Made by a program: the position numbers and the translations under genes
NCBI RefSeq assembly: GCF_003660165.1
Contig: NZ_CP032829.1
Location: forward strand, 1,364,001-1,428,000
Reading direction: 5' to 3'
DNA from: Sphingomonas paeninsulae
GTDB lineage: Bacteria > Pseudomonadota > Alphaproteobacteria > Sphingomonadales > Sphingomonadaceae
DNA: 64,000 nt
Notes under the pieces: model-generated
What the model saw: the letters and a program-made list of their open reading frames with translations, nothing else
What the model was told of the DNA's origin: nothing
The model's database searches: none
Part shown: positions 9,086 to 19,084 of the stretch, piece after piece
Layout: each line of letters begins with the position of its first letter
How positions within the stretch are numbered: position 1 is the first letter of the stretch

Positions 9086-11611
9086 ATGAGTTCGCGTTTC
9101 AACCCGTTAAAGGCTGATGCGCGCTGGCAAGCGGTATGGGAGGAGAACGACACGTTCGTTGCTCCTGCCGGTATTGCGTCCGGCGCTTCATCGCCCAGTG
9201 ATAACGCCAAGCGCGCCTATGTGCTTGAGATGTTTCCCTATCCATCTGGCCGCATTCATATGGGCCATGTTCGCAACTATGCGATGGGCGATGTAGTTGC
9301 GCGTTATAAGCGCATGACCGGACATTCCGTCTTGCACCCGATGGGATGGGACTCGTTTGGAATGCCCGCCGAAAATGCTGCAATGGAAAAGGGCGTACAC
9401 CCGGGCGATTGGACGCGCGCCAATATCGCAGCGATGCGCACGCAACTGAAACGTCTCGGACTGGCAATCGACTGGAGCCGCGAACTTTCAACCTGCGAAC
9501 CCGAATATTACGGGCATGAACAAGCGCTATTTCTAGATCTCTACAAGGCCGGCCTCGTTTACCGGCGCGAATCGTCGGTCAACTGGGATCCGGTCGATAT
9601 GACCGTTCTCGCCAATGAACAGGTTATCGATGGTCGTGGCTGGCGGTCCGGTGCGCTCGTCGAAAAGCGCAAGCTGAACCAGTGGTTCCTGCGCATTACC
9701 GACTTTGCCGAGGAGTTGCTGGAGGGTCTCGACACGCTCGACCTATGGCCAGAAAAAGTACGCTTGATGCAGGAAAACTGGATCGGCAAATCACAGGGTC
9801 TGCGGGCAAGCTTCGCTCTTAGCGATGAGTCCGACAACATCGACGTCTTTACGACGCGGCCCGATACGATTTTCGGTGCAAGTTTCGTCGCGATTGCTGC
9901 CGATCACCCTTTGGCCACTCAGCTAGCGGAAAATCGCTATGCCTTACAGCAGTTTATCGAAGAATGCCGCCGGGGTGGAACGACAGCGGTTGAAATCGAA
10001 ACAGCAGAAAAGCTTGGATTCGATACAGGGCTGACGGTCATACACCCGCTCGAACCGGAGCAACGCCTACCCGTTTTCGTCGCAAACTTTGTGCTGATGG
10101 ATTATGGTACGGGCGCAGTAATGGGCGTACCGGCGCACGATCAGCGAGACCTTGAATTTGCCCGGAAATACGACATCCCGGTGCGGCGTGTTGTTGCCGA
10201 CGGGGAAATAATCGACCCGGTATTTAAAGGCAACGAAGCGTTCAATGGCGCGGGACAGTTGGTTAATTCCCGTTTTCTTGACGGCATGAACATTACCGAC
10301 GCCAAAGCCGAGATTATTACCCGTGCAGAGCGTCAGGGTTGGGGTGAAGGTCAAACGCAGTACCGCCTGCGCGACTGGGGGGTATCACGTCAGCGCTATT
10401 GGGGAACCCCGATCCCGATTATCCATTGCGGATTTTGCGGCGTTCTGCCTGTTCCGCGTGCGCAATTGCCCGTTATTTTACCTGAAGACGTAAGCTTCGA
10501 CATCCCCGGAAACCCGCTCGACCGGCATCCGACGTGGAAGAATGTCCCCTGTCCCAACTGCAAAGAACCGGCGCGGCGCGAGACTGATACGCTCGACACA
10601 TTCGTCGATTCATCGTGGTATTTTATACGCTTCGCCAGCCAGCCAAAAGATCAGCCATTCGATCGTGCAGAGGCTGAACAATGGTTGCCGGTCGGCCAAT
10701 ATATCGGCGGCGTTGAACATGCGATCCTGCATCTTCTCTATGCTCGTTTCTGGACACGTGCGCTTAAACATATCGGACGGCTCGACGTTGCCGAACCATT
10801 TGCCGGCCTGTTCACACAGGGAATGGTGACGCACGAGACGTATAAGGACGCTAGTGGTAAATGGCTGGCGCCCGATGAGGTCCGCGATGGGAAGTCAATT
10901 GCGTCGGGTGATCCGATCACGCTCGGCCGCATTGAAAAAATGTCGAAATCGAAAAAGAACACTGTCGATCCCGGGCCGATTCTCGATGGATACGGCGCCG
11001 ATGCAGTGCGCTGGTTCATGCTTTCGGATAGCCCCCCTGAGCGTGACCTGGAATGGAGCGAGTCGGGTATCGAAGGTACCTGGCGCTTCGTCCAGAGGCT
11101 GTGGCGACTCTTTGACAGTCCGGGCGGCAACGCTGGAGTGGATAAGGTTGTCGACAGGGCATTGCACCGCGCGATCGCAGGCGTCGCAACGGAAATCGAC
11201 GCGCTCCATTTCAACAAGGCCGTCGCCAAGATTCACGAACTTGCTAATGTGCTGGAGAAAGCAGCGCCTTCCGCATCGCGCGATGCGGCTATCACGACAC
11301 TCACTAGGTTGATCGCACCAATGTTGCCCCATCTTGCCGAAGAAGCTTGGGAAAATCTAGGTGGGAAAGGATTAATCGCCGATCAGCTATGGCCGGATGC
11401 TGATCCTGCGTTGCTTATCGACGATGAAGTAACGATTGCGATTCAGATCAACGGCAAGCTGCGCGACACGCTAACGGTCGACAAGGGATCGACAAGGGAA
11501 ACGCTTGAAGCGCTGGCCTTGGCATCAGATAAGGTCATCAAGTCTCTGAGCGGTGCAGTTCCAAAGAAGGTAATCGTTGTGCCCGACCGCCTTGTGAACA
11601 TCGTAGCATGA
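9086..11611 (+). CDS. leuS: leucyl-tRNA synthetase
   Basis: An 841-residue class I aminoacyl-tRNA synthetase that charges tRNA-Leu. The HIGH-type motif is HMGHVRNY (about residues 52-59), with the [12 protein letters not shown] segment following. The CP1 editing domain is present ([10 protein letters not shown] and [11 protein letters not shown]). The KMSKS loop, KMSKSKKN, is at about residue 618. The C-terminal anticodon-binding and tail regions are complete. It shares 4 bp (ATGA) with lptE. Confidence 0.98.
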   Translation: MSSRFNPLKADARWQAVWEENDTFVAPAGIASGASSPSDNAKRAYVLEMFPYPSGRIHMGHVRNYAMGDVVARYKRMTGHSVLHPMGWDSFGMPAENAAMEKGVHPGDWTRANIAAMRTQLKRLGLAIDWSRELSTCEPEYYGHEQALFLDLYKAGLVYRRESSVNWDPVDMTVLANEQVIDGRGWRSGALVEKRKLNQWFLRITDFAEELLEGLDTLDLWPEKVRLMQENWIGKSQGLRASFALSDESDNIDVFTTRPDTIFGASFVAIAADHPLATQLAENRYALQQFIEECRRGGTTAVEIETAEKLGFDTGLTVIHPLEPEQRLPVFVANFVLMDYGTGAVMGVPAHDQRDLEFARKYDIPVRRVVADGEIIDPVFKGNEAFNGAGQLVNSRFLDGMNITDAKAEIITRAERQGWGEGQTQYRLRDWGVSRQRYWGTPIPIIHCGFCGVLPVPRAQLPVILPEDVSFDIPGNPLDRHPTWKNVPCPNCKEPARRETDTLDTFVDSSWYFIRFASQPKDQPFDRAEAEQWLPVGQYIGGVEHAILHLLYARFWTRALKHIGRLDVAEPFAGLFTQGMVTHETYKDASGKWLAPDEVRDGKSIASGDPITLGRIEKMSKSKKNTVDPGPILDGYGADAVRWFMLSDSPPERDLEWSESGIEGTWRFVQRLWRLFDSPGGNAGVDKVVDRALHRAIAGVATEIDALHFNKAVAKIHELANVLEKAAPSASRDAAITTLTRLIAPMLPHLAEEAWENLGGKGLIADQLWPDADPALLIDDEVTIAIQINGKLRDTLTVDKGSTRETLEALALASDKVIKSLSGAVPKKVIVVPDRLVNIVA

Positions 11612-12096
11612 AACAGCATCTGGCTTTGGCTGCGGTGGTCGCCCTATCGGGCTGTGGTCTGCATCCGCTTTATGCAGGCGGATCGAAAGGATCGGTTGCT
11701 CAGATACTTGCGGGGGTCTCTGTTACGCCGATCGAGGGCAAGTCAGGCTATCTCATGCGCAATGCGTTGACCGACCGACTTTCCGCGTCAGGGCCTACGC
11801 GCTATCGGCTGGACGTGACGCTGGATGACAAGATTCAGGGTTTCGGCGTCCGTCGTGACGATGCAATCACGCGAGAGCGTCGCTCGCTGCGCGCGCGCTT
11901 TCAGCTAATCGACGCCTCGCGTGGGACGGTGCTGCTCGATGGCACGGCAGGGTCCGATGCAGGTATCGATGCTGTATCGTCAGAATACGCTACGATCGCC
12001 GCCGAAGACACTGCACTGGAGAACCTGACGCAAACGGTTGCCGACCAGATTGTTGCCCGTATCGGACTCTATGCACAGCGGTCGGGAGGCCAGTGA
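11608..12096 (+). CDS. lptE: LPS-assembly lipoprotein LptE
   Basis: A 162-residue outer-membrane lipoprotein that plugs LptD and helps place lipopolysaccharide in the outer leaflet. It has a lipobox LSGC with Cys at residue 16, then GLHPLYAGG, a hallmark of alphaproteobacterial LptE. A C-terminal helix carries [17 protein letters not shown]. Its position between leuS and holA is the classical leuS-lptE-holA order. Start and stop overlap both neighbours (ATGA and GTGA). Confidence 0.92.
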   Translation: MKQHLALAAVVALSGCGLHPLYAGGSKGSVAQILAGVSVTPIEGKSGYLMRNALTDRLSASGPTRYRLDVTLDDKIQGFGVRRDDAITRERRSLRARFQLIDASRGTVLLDGTAGSDAGIDAVSSEYATIAAEDTALENLTQTVADQIVARIGLYAQRSGGQ

Positions 12097-13112
12097 AGGT
12101 AAAAGAGGCACAGATGTCGCGCGCGCTGGACAATCCAGACGGTGCGATACGGTTATATTTATTATATGGACCCGACGATTCGGGGTCGCGAGCACTGGCA
12201 ACCCGCCTCGACCGCTCAATGGGAGCCGATGCCGAGCGCATCGATATTGACACAGCGACGCTGAAAAATGATCCAGCACACCTGGTTGATGAGGCTGCAT
12301 CGATCTCTCTTTTCGGAGGGCGTCGATATATTCGCGTCACCGGTGGCGACGAATGCACTGCGGCAGTGGCATCTTTGCTCGAATCGAGCACGACGGGGGA
12401 TCCAGTTGTTCTGATTGCCGGAGCACTCAAACCGACTTCGACTTTATTAAAGGTTGCTCTCAATGATCCGCTTGTGCTGGGATGCGCCAGTTACAAGCCG
12501 GAGGGCAATACGGCTGACGAGTTAGCCGTGATGCTGGCGCGCGGCTTTGGATTAAGACTTACCGGGGCAGCAACCCGGCAGTTAATGAGCGATTGTCTAG
12601 GAGATCGCGCGATACTGGAACGAGAGCTCGAGAAAATTGCGTTATATCTCGATGCTGCACCCGATCGCCCTCGCGATGCTGATACCGACGTCCTCGACTC
12701 AATCGGCGCTGGTTTAGGGGAAGCAAGCACATCACTGTTAGTGGACGCCGTGATGGCAGGGCAATTAAAGAGCCTTGGCATCGAGCTCGTTGCAATGGCC
12801 GAGGGCACAGGACCAATCCCAGTTCTACGAGGCCTATCACGCAGACTGTTACTGCTGGCGAAATTGAGGGCCGAAGTAGACGCCGGCAAAAGTGTCGGAA
12901 ATGTCATGGCATCATCTGGCAAGTCTTTATTTTACAAAGAAAGGGACGCAGTCGGCTCGCAACTTAGCCGATGGGACTCGAGCCGGATTAGAACTGCTGC
13001 AAATCGCATTTTCGTGGTCGAACAGGCAATAAAAACCTCACGTAGTGCGGGAGAGGTTCTGGCACTCGAGGAACTCGTAGCGATCGGCCGCGTTGCCGAG
13101 CGGCTTCGCTAG
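12093..13112 (+). CDS. holA: DNA polymerase III delta subunit
   Basis: A 339-residue clamp-loader subunit that opens the beta clamp. The N-terminal AAA+-like domain includes LYLLYGPDDSGSRA, and the protein shows the low-conservation three-domain layout of HolA, with SISLFGGRRYIRV and the ILERELEKIALYL segment. It starts at a GTG overlapping the lptE stop (GTGA), the last gene of this operon. It converges on parB with a 4-bp overlap of the stops. Confidence 0.92.
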   Translation: MKVKEAQMSRALDNPDGAIRLYLLYGPDDSGSRALATRLDRSMGADAERIDIDTATLKNDPAHLVDEAASISLFGGRRYIRVTGGDECTAAVASLLESSTTGDPVVLIAGALKPTSTLLKVALNDPLVLGCASYKPEGNTADELAVMLARGFGLRLTGAATRQLMSDCLGDRAILERELEKIALYLDAAPDRPRDADTDVLDSIGAGLGEASTSLLVDAVMAGQLKSLGIELVAMAEGTGPIPVLRGLSRRLLLLAKLRAEVDAGKSVGNVMASSGKSLFYKERDAVGSQLSRWDSSRIRTAANRIFVVEQAIKTSRSAGEVLALEELVAIGRVAERLR

Positions 13113-13990
13113 ATTTTTTCGCCGCTCAATCGCTGACAAATCATATCTAACTGATCGAGTGTTGCGTAATTAAGAGTCACGTTACCGCCAGTTGCAGTAT
13201 GAGCAATACTGATCTTAAGTCCCAGTAAGTCCCCAAGCTGTCGTTCAAGCATTGCTATATCTTCGTTTCGTTGAGGCACGGATATGGGTTTTACCACTGA
13301 TTCCGGTTTTTTCGCCCGCTTGGCAAGGCGCTCGACATCGCGAACCGACAACCCCTTGGTAACTGCCTGTTCGGCGAGCAGCTCTGCGTCAGTCACGCCG
13401 AGTAATGCCCGAGCATGCCCCATTTGCAGGCGTCCGTCAGCCAACATACCACGCACCACTGGCGGCAGATCGAGGAGCCGCATTAAGTTTGCGATGTGGC
13501 TCCGTGACTTATGGACGATCTTACCGAGTGCTTCCTGGCTGTGTCCGAAATCGCGAGTGAGGCGCGCATAAGCCTCACCTTCCTCGATAGCATTCAGCTC
13601 TTCGCGCTGAATATTCTCGATAAGGGCCACTTCAAGCGCTGCGCTATCATCATAGTCCCTGATTATCGCTGGAATTTGATGAAGATGCGCCTTCTGCGCT
13701 GCCCGCCATCTTCGTTCACCGGCAACAATTTGGAACTTGCTACCGACAGGACGAACGACGATCGGCTGAAGCACACCTCGAAGCCCGATCGATTCGGCAA
13801 GTTCGGCAAGAGCATCATCATCGAAATGCCGGCGTGGTTGATCGGGGTGGGGCGAGATGTCGGCAATGGCGATTTCGCGAACACCATTATCCGTGGTTCC
13901 AGGCTCGCGCTCTACTTCGCCCAGCAACGCGGAAAGCCCGCGACCTAGACCAGGAGACTTTCGACGTAAGGGGAGTGACTCGATGCTCAT
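13109..13990 (-). CDS. parB: chromosome partition protein ParB
   Basis: A 293-residue CTP-dependent DNA clamp that loads at parS and slides over nearby DNA. In order: GLGRGLSALLGE at the N terminus (the ParA-stimulating peptide region), ISPHPDQPRRHFDD, the CTP-binding GERRWRAA motif, the helix-turn-helix around EALGKIVHKSRSHIANL, and the C-terminal dimerisation domain. ATG 13990 overlaps the parA stop (ATGA); upstream in-frame codons lie inside parA and were excluded. Two parS-like sites are 1.3 and 3.2 kb upstream. Confidence 0.96.
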   Translation of the reverse strand: MSIESLPLRRKSPGLGRGLSALLGEVEREPGTTDNGVREIAIADISPHPDQPRRHFDDDALAELAESIGLRGVLQPIVVRPVGSKFQIVAGERRWRAAQKAHLHQIPAIIRDYDDSAALEVALIENIQREELNAIEEGEAYARLTRDFGHSQEALGKIVHKSRSHIANLMRLLDLPPVVRGMLADGRLQMGHARALLGVTDAELLAEQAVTKGLSVRDVERLAKRAKKPESVVKPISVPQRNEDIAMLERQLGDLLGLKISIAHTATGGNVTLNYATLDQLDMICQRLSGEKI

Positions 13991-14772
13991 GCCGCAACCC
14001 GAGTGGCTTGTGGTAGACGTTCCATCAATTCGCGCGCCAAATTCATATATGCCTCCGACCCGGAACATTTGATGTCGTAAATCAGCGCCGGAAGCCCATG
14101 ACTAGGCGCCTCTGAAAGCCGCACATTTCGCGGAATAACCGTGTCAAACACCACATTGCCAAGGCAAGCGCGAACATCATCCGCAACCTGTTCGGTAAGC
14201 CGATTACGACGATCATACATGGTGAGTGCAACTCCAAGGATCGACAGGCCCGGGTTAAACTTCGCGCGGATGCGTTCAACTGTTGAAAGCAATTGCGACA
14301 AACCTTCGAGCGCAAAGAATTCACACTGCAATGGAACAAGAAGCGATTGCGCCGCAACCATTGCGTTGATCGTGAGCATCCCCAGAGATGGAGGACAGTC
14401 GATCAAGGCAATATCCCAACGTCCCGGCGGCGATGTATTGAAAGCTTCAACCAGACGGTGAGTGCGGTTTTCATACTGGACGAGTTCAATCTCAGCCCCC
14501 GACAGGTCAGCGGTCGACGCGATAATATCGAGCCGGGGCACCCGGGTTGGAATCACTGCCTCAGCTAACGTGCAGTCGCCAGTCAACAATTCATAACTTG
14601 TACGGATACGCTGAGCCTGAGTCACTCCGAGTCCGGTGGATGCATTGCCCTGTGGGTCGAGATCGACCAGCAGCACTCGCCAACCTGTGGCCGCAAGTGC
14701 CGTTGCCACATTGATTGCAGTCGTTGTTTTACCAACGCCGCCCTTCTGATTTGCGACGGCTAGACAGATCAT
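13987..14772 (-). CDS. parA: chromosome partition ATPase ParA
   Basis: A 261-residue deviant-Walker ATPase that binds the nucleoid as an ATP dimer and moves ParB-parS complexes. Signature motifs: KGGVGKTT (with both the signature and the catalytic Lys), VLLVDLDPQGNAS, and ALIDCPPSLG. The length is typical of chromosomal rather than plasmid ParA, since no N-terminal HTH extension is present. It lies between rsmG and parB in an overlapping minus-strand operon, 7 kb from the candidate origin. Confidence 0.97.
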   Translation of the reverse strand: MICLAVANQKGGVGKTTTAINVATALAATGWRVLLVDLDPQGNASTGLGVTQAQRIRTSYELLTGDCTLAEAVIPTRVPRLDIIASTADLSGAEIELVQYENRTHRLVEAFNTSPPGRWDIALIDCPPSLGMLTINAMVAAQSLLVPLQCEFFALEGLSQLLSTVERIRAKFNPGLSILGVALTMYDRRNRLTEQVADDVRACLGNVVFDTVIPRNVRLSEAPSHGLPALIYDIKCSGSEAYMNLARELMERLPQATRVAA

Positions 14773-15386
14773 CGTCGGCCCTTCGGCGAAACATTTTCCG
14801 CGATAATGATCGAGCTTGTCGGATCGGTCACGCTCGGCTCCAGTCGAAAATCACCGTGCCACGTCGCGCGAATGGAAGCCAGTTCTTCGGTCGCATTTTT
14901 TCCTTTTGGCAATATCCACCGCGTTTTTCGCGTCGAGAATCGACTGGATAAACGTAAGATTTTTTCCAAGGGCGCAAATGCCCGCGCCGAAATTATGCTC
15001 GCAACGAACGTATCGACTCGTTCGATGCGATCACCAATAACCTGTACATTGGAGAGCCCCAGAGAGGTCACAGCGCGCGCTAGGAATTCATGACGAAGGC
15101 GACGCTCCTCTACGAGAGTTACATCGCAGCTCCCGAATGCCGCGATCACTAATCCTGGGAAACCGGCACCTGTCCCAAGGTCCAACCATTTCCCTCCTCC
15201 GGCAAAACGAAGGAGCTGAATGGAATCGACGACATGCCGGGTCCAAATATCTTCGATAGTGCTTAACGAAATTAAATTTTGCGTAGATGATTCGAGGCGA
15301 ACGAGACTCACCAAGGATTCCAACACGGAATATGTTTCACGTGAAACAGGATAATGCGCTGCACTCGTCAGATCGTCATTGGTCAT
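14769..15386 (-). CDS. rsmG: 16S rRNA (guanine-527-N7)-methyltransferase
   Basis: A 205-residue SAM-dependent methyltransferase that modifies G527 of 16S rRNA. Motif I is [11 protein letters not shown], followed by [14 protein letters not shown] and GDRIERV. The N-terminal [16 protein letters not shown] helix is typical. Its start overlaps mnmG and its stop overlaps parA, both ATGA. A parS-like palindrome is embedded in codons 13-18 and produces the peptide PVSRET. Confidence 0.96.
   Translation of the reverse strand: MTNDDLTSAAHYPVSRETYSVLESLVSLVRLESSTQNLISLSTIEDIWTRHVVDSIQLLRFAGGGKWLDLGTGAGFPGLVIAAFGSCDVTLVEERRLRHEFLARAVTSLGLSNVQVIGDRIERVDTFVASIISARAFAPLEKILRLSSRFSTRKTRWILPKGKNATEELASIRATWHGDFRLEPSVTDPTSSIIIAENVSPKGRR
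15333..15348. promoter_or_regulatory. parS site (ParB binding), inside rsmG
   Basis: A perfect 16-bp palindrome, TGTTTCACGTGAAACA, which is the known bacterial parS consensus. It sits near the 5' end of rsmG, about 1.3 kb from parB and 6.8 kb from the candidate oriC. Confidence 0.93.
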
Positions 15387-17185
15387 CCTGCGCTAGCTCG
15401 GCGTGATGCCACCAGGATCGTCGCTAGCGCCGCAGGAGTGACACCCCTGATACGACCCGCTGCGCCTATTGTTTGAGGTCTTGCCGCGCTTAGCTTCTCC
15501 CGCATTTCTGTTGAAAGTCCGGCAAGCTCAAAATAATTCACATTAGCAGGAATTAATGCATTTTCGGCTGAGCTAATTGCACGCAATTCCGAAAGTTGGC
15601 GTAATACATACGGGGCGTAAGCAACGTCTTCGGCTACCTCATCGATAACCATCTCATCCAAATCCGCCAGAGTTTCCGACGATGCGCGAAGTTCGACCGC
15701 AGTCCACCGCTCACGGCGAGCACGATCCGCAAACGTCCCCAATCCATCTGCACGACAATCCGCGTGCGCTTTGGTAATAGCTAGTTGCTGCCGGCGCTCT
15801 TCCCACCAGGATCTACGTTCACTACCAACGCAGCCCATTTCGATTCCCTTTTGTGTAAGCCTCGTAGCGGCATTATCAGCCCTAAGCTGCAAGCGATATT
15901 CTGCGCGTGCGGTTAGCATTCGATATGGCTCAGTAGCACCCTGTAGAACAAGATCATCGATCATAACGCCGATATAGCTCGATGCCCGATCCAGGACGAA
16001 CGCCGAAAGATTTCGCGCATGATTTGCAGCGTTAATTCCAGCTACGACTCCCTGTGCCGCGGCCTCTTCATAACCTGTCGTGCCATTGATCTGACCAGCA
16101 GCGAAAAGCCCCGCGACCGAACGGACAGCCAGACGATGATCCAGTGTACGGGGATCAAGATAATCATATTCAACGGCATAACCAGGCTGTGCGATCTCGA
16201 CTTCCGCCAAACCTGCAATTGTCCGCAGCATGTCTTGTTGCGTGGATGTCCCCAAAGATGTCGATAATCCGTTGGGATAGATGAGATCGCTGTCCAGCCC
16301 TTCAGGCTCCAGGAATATTTGATGACCGTCCCTATCCCCGAAGCGGACAACTTTGTCCTCAATAGAGGGACAATAGCGCGGACCTTGCCCTTCAATTGCG
16401 CCTGAATATAACGGTGATTCAGCCGCAGCTGCCCGAACTACATCATGTGTTGATTGGTTCGTTCTAGTCACACCACAGAAAAGTTGCGGGAGGGTTCGGC
16501 GTTCCAGCGGAGACATAGACCAGTTACCGTCGTCAGAATGCTGAAGGTCTACTCTGCTCCAGTCAATCGTCTTTCCGTGAAGACGTGGCGGTGTGCCGGT
16601 TTTTAAACGGCCCATAGGTAAACCCAAATCCATCAACTGGATGCCTAGGCTAGTAGCCGCCCGTTCGTTTACACGACCGCCAATCTCACGATCAGTACCA
16701 CGAAACATTTTGGCGTTCAGGAAGGTTCCGGTCGCCAGAACGACAGACTGGGCCGTCAACTTTGTGCCATCTGCCAGACCGACGCCATGCACAGTAGCTC
16801 CAACTATGCATAATGACGTTACATCACCCGAGATAATAGAGAGGGTTTCATTCGTCGCTAAACGATCGTTGACTGCGCGGGAAAAGCGTTCACGATCGGC
16901 TTGTATTCGAGGTCCCTGTACCGCCTTCCCTTTCGACGAATTGAGCATTCGATAGTGGATTGCAGCACGATCGGATGCACGTCCGATGATACCGTCAAGG
17001 GCATCAACTTCACGGACTAAATGCCCTTTGCCAATACCGCCAATTGCCGGATTGCATGACATCATCCCGATGGATTTACGGGTGAAGCTAACCAGCGCAA
17101 CACTCACACCAATGCGAGCCGCGGCTGCTGCAGCTTCGACCCCAGCGTGGCCACCGCCAATCACAATTACGTCAAAATGAGCCAT
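15383..17185 (-). CDS. mnmG: tRNA uridine-5-carboxymethylaminomethyl synthesis protein MnmG (GidA)
   Basis: A 600-residue FAD enzyme that works with MnmE to make (c)mnm5U34 in tRNAs reading NNA/NNG codons. The FAD motif is [11 protein letters not shown] near residue 9; other GidA signatures are [51 protein letters not shown] and the C-terminal IRGVTPAAL helix. ATG 17185 gives the canonical start. It is coupled downstream to rsmG, and a second parS-like site lies between it and mnmE. Confidence 0.97.
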   Translation of the reverse strand: MAHFDVIVIGGGHAGVEAAAAAARIGVSVALVSFTRKSIGMMSCNPAIGGIGKGHLVREVDALDGIIGRASDRAAIHYRMLNSSKGKAVQGPRIQADRERFSRAVNDRLATNETLSIISGDVTSLCIVGATVHGVGLADGTKLTAQSVVLATGTFLNAKMFRGTDREIGGRVNERAATSLGIQLMDLGLPMGRLKTGTPPRLHGKTIDWSRVDLQHSDDGNWSMSPLERRTLPQLFCGVTRTNQSTHDVVRAAAAESPLYSGAIEGQGPRYCPSIEDKVVRFGDRDGHQIFLEPEGLDSDLIYPNGLSTSLGTSTQQDMLRTIAGLAEVEIAQPGYAVEYDYLDPRTLDHRLAVRSVAGLFAAGQINGTTGYEEAAAQGVVAGINAANHARNLSAFVLDRASSYIGVMIDDLVLQGATEPYRMLTARAEYRLQLRADNAATRLTQKGIEMGCVGSERRSWWEERRQQLAITKAHADCRADGLGTFADRARRERWTAVELRASSETLADLDEMVIDEVAEDVAYAPYVLRQLSELRAISSAENALIPANVNYFELAGLSTEMREKLSAARPQTIGAAGRIRGVTPAALATILVASRRASAG

Positions 17186-17221
17186 CAGTAATCGTTAGAA
17201 TGCTTGGTCAGATTGTCAAAG

Positions 17222-17237
17222 TGTTCCACGTGAAACA
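17222..17237. promoter_or_regulatory. second parS-like site, between mnmE and mnmG
   Basis: TGTTCCACGTGAAACA matches the parS consensus with one asymmetric position (C in one half-site). It starts just after the mnmE stop and lies about 4.9 kb from the candidate oriC. With the 15333 site it makes an origin-proximal parS pair. Confidence 0.8.
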
Positions 17238-17238
17238 T

Positions 17239-18525
17239 TTATTTGCCAATGCAGAAAGCGCCAAACAAAATGTCGAGCATCGCCTCTGCATCGCTACCTC
17301 CAACCACCTTGCCGATTTCTTTTCGTGCCATCCGTAAATGTTCGGCTATCAACAATTCATTGCTTTGCGCATTTATCATTTGGAGTTCAGCGATAGACGC
17401 GATCAGGACAGATCGATGTCGCGCATTCAGGGCAACCCCATCCTCAGCCGGAAGGATTGATCGGGCAGCCGCTGTAATTGCGTCGATCAGTTCGGGAATG
17501 CCCTCCCCCGTCGTCGCAGAAATTTGAAGCCCGTTCGAATTTCTCTGGAGATCGGATTTAGCAGATATATCTATCGTCAAGGTATCGCTATCGTGATTGC
17601 CCCAGCCCCCAAGTGCCAGAACGATATCCGCAGTCTGGCTTTCTACACGCGAGCGCTCAACCCCAAGTCTCTCGATCGGGTCGTCGGTCTCCTCGCGGAT
17701 ACCCGCAGTATCGACAAATACCAACGATAGGCCGCGCATCTTCACCGCACCTTCAATCACATCGCGCGTGGTACCTGGAATTTCCGAAACAATCGCCGCG
17801 TCCCGATTGACAAGACAATTAAACAGGGTCGATTTTCCCGAGTTCGGAGGCCCAATAATTGCCACTCTTAGCCCGGAATGTAGGCGCTCGGCCGGTGGGT
17901 TAGCCAGTCTGAGTTTGATATCATCAACAATGGCAGAAACGTCCGCCCGCACCATTGTAACAGAAAGAACGTCAACATCGTCCTCGTCGCTAAAATCAAT
18001 TACAGCTTCCACTCGCGCAGAAATCTGCAACAACTGACGAATCCAGGCTTCAGTTAATCGATGGAGTGAGCCACCAACCTGCGCAATCGCACTCCTGCGC
18101 TGCGCTTCAGTTTCTGCGCTCAAAAGGTCTCCCAGCCCTTCTGCCTGAGCTAAATCTATCCGGTTATTTTCGAATGCCCGGCGGGTAAACTCACCCGGTT
18201 CAGCGGGCCGCAGGCCTTTAATTTGAGAGAGAGAGTTGAGCACAGCGGCAACAACGGCGCGTCCTCCGTGCAGATGAAGTTCGACAACGTCTTCACCCGT
18301 CGCACTTTTGGGGCGAGGAAATGCAAGCGTGAGCGCATGATCCAGCGGTAATCTGGTGTCCGGGTCCATAAGAAGGGCAACGGTTGCAGTGCGCGGTTTC
18401 GGCATCGAGCGTCCAGTAAGGAGTAGCAACGCCCGGTTCGCATCAGGCCCACTAACCCGAACCACGGCAATTCCAGCGGGCGGTGATCCGCTGGACAACG
18501 CAAAAATTGTGTCCAAGTCCGGCAC
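17239..18525 (-). CDS. mnmE: tRNA modification GTPase MnmE (TrmE)
   Basis: A 428-residue GTPase and formyl-THF-binding partner of MnmG. The N-terminal tetrahydrofolate domain is followed by helical and G domains and a C-terminal FCIGK with the catalytic Cys. G1 is GPPNSGKS (225-232), G2 GTTRD (251-255), G3 DTAG (272-275). The G4 position reads AKSD (322-325) where NKxD is expected. It is slightly shorter than E. coli MnmE (454). The start is a GTG, 6 bp after the DUF6489 stop. Confidence 0.95.
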   Translation of the reverse strand: MPDLDTIFALSSGSPPAGIAVVRVSGPDANRALLLLTGRSMPKPRTATVALLMDPDTRLPLDHALTLAFPRPKSATGEDVVELHLHGGRAVVAAVLNSLSQIKGLRPAEPGEFTRRAFENNRIDLAQAEGLGDLLSAETEAQRRSAIAQVGGSLHRLTEAWIRQLLQISARVEAVIDFSDEDDVDVLSVTMVRADVSAIVDDIKLRLANPPAERLHSGLRVAIIGPPNSGKSTLFNCLVNRDAAIVSEIPGTTRDVIEGAVKMRGLSLVFVDTAGIREETDDPIERLGVERSRVESQTADIVLALGGWGNHDSDTLTIDISAKSDLQRNSNGLQISATTGEGIPELIDAITAAARSILPAEDGVALNARHRSVLIASIAELQMINAQSNELLIAEHLRMARKEIGKVVGGSDAEAMLDILFGAFCIGK

Positions 18526-18531
18526 GGTATT

Positions 18532-18768
18532 CTAGCGCTTGGCTGGTCCGGTGACTTGGCTGAACATATTTTGCCACGCTTTCATGCCAGCATCGCCCAT
18601 AGGTGCCCATCCCTTCAGCATCGATTCTATCACCTCAGACGATATGCCGCTTTTTACCGCGCCGAGCATTTGCGCAATATAGGCTTCATGGACAGGAGTA
18701 AGATCAGGTAGCCCCATGAAGCGACGAGCTTCTTCTGGGGTACAATCTATTTCCACATTGATCTTCAT
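18532..18768 (-). CDS. DUF6489 family small protein
   Basis: A 78-residue soluble, probably helical protein (EIDCTPEEARRFMGLPDL, then IESMLKGWAPMG). It matches the small family DUF6489 known in alphaproteobacteria, often between rho and mnmE; no function is established. ATG 18768 follows a weak ribosome-binding site. It is probably co-transcribed with mnmE because only 6 bp separate them. Confidence 0.8.
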   Translation of the reverse strand: MKINVEIDCTPEEARRFMGLPDLTPVHEAYIAQMLGAVKSGISSEVIESMLKGWAPMGDAGMKAWQNMFSQVTGPAKR

Positions 18769-19084
18769 GTCACGTTCCCCGGCACTTTAAAGTGATTATG
18801 CGGTTTGCGAAGCAAAGCTACAAGCGATCGCTCAGGCTGCTCCTGCAACGGGGTAACACATTGGTAACGCTCATCGACAAATCGGCGAGCACGATCTGAA
18901 TAGCACCAGTGTCAGATCCATCAGGACAACTTCTCTAAATTCGAATGGGGCGCGGTCGTAAACACGTCAGAGAAAACCAGAATCACAGCAGGTCACGAAC
19001 AAAATTCTGTTGCCAGAGATTAGAACCCGCTCTTTGGCCGGTTCAAATCCCTGGCAAGACGTGTTTTATCGCCTCATCTACGTT
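18769..19084. other. intergenic region between DUF6489 and rho (316 bp)
   Basis: No supported coding sequence. It holds the hairpin at 19011-19056 near the end of rho and, at 18783-18794 just upstream of the DUF6489 start, the perfect 12-bp palindrome CACTTTAAAGTG, which could be an operator. It should contain the promoter of the DUF6489-mnmE-mnmG-rsmG-parA-parB unit; no clear -35/-10 pair was identified. Confidence 0.6.
19011..19056 (-). terminator. hairpin downstream of rho, possible terminator
   Basis: Arms TGCCAG..GATT..AACC and GGTT..AATC..CTGGCA pair in three blocks with symmetrical small internal loops around an 11-nt loop. On the minus strand it begins about 28 bp after the rho stop. 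The trailing sequence is only weakly T-rich (AATTTTG), so it is not a textbook intrinsic terminator. Confidence 0.5.

Noticed and set aside
19030-19060. T-arm-like GGTTCAAATCC sequence after rho
   Set aside because: The flanking stem does not pair as a T arm; the piece belongs to the hairpin at 19011-19056, not to a tRNA.
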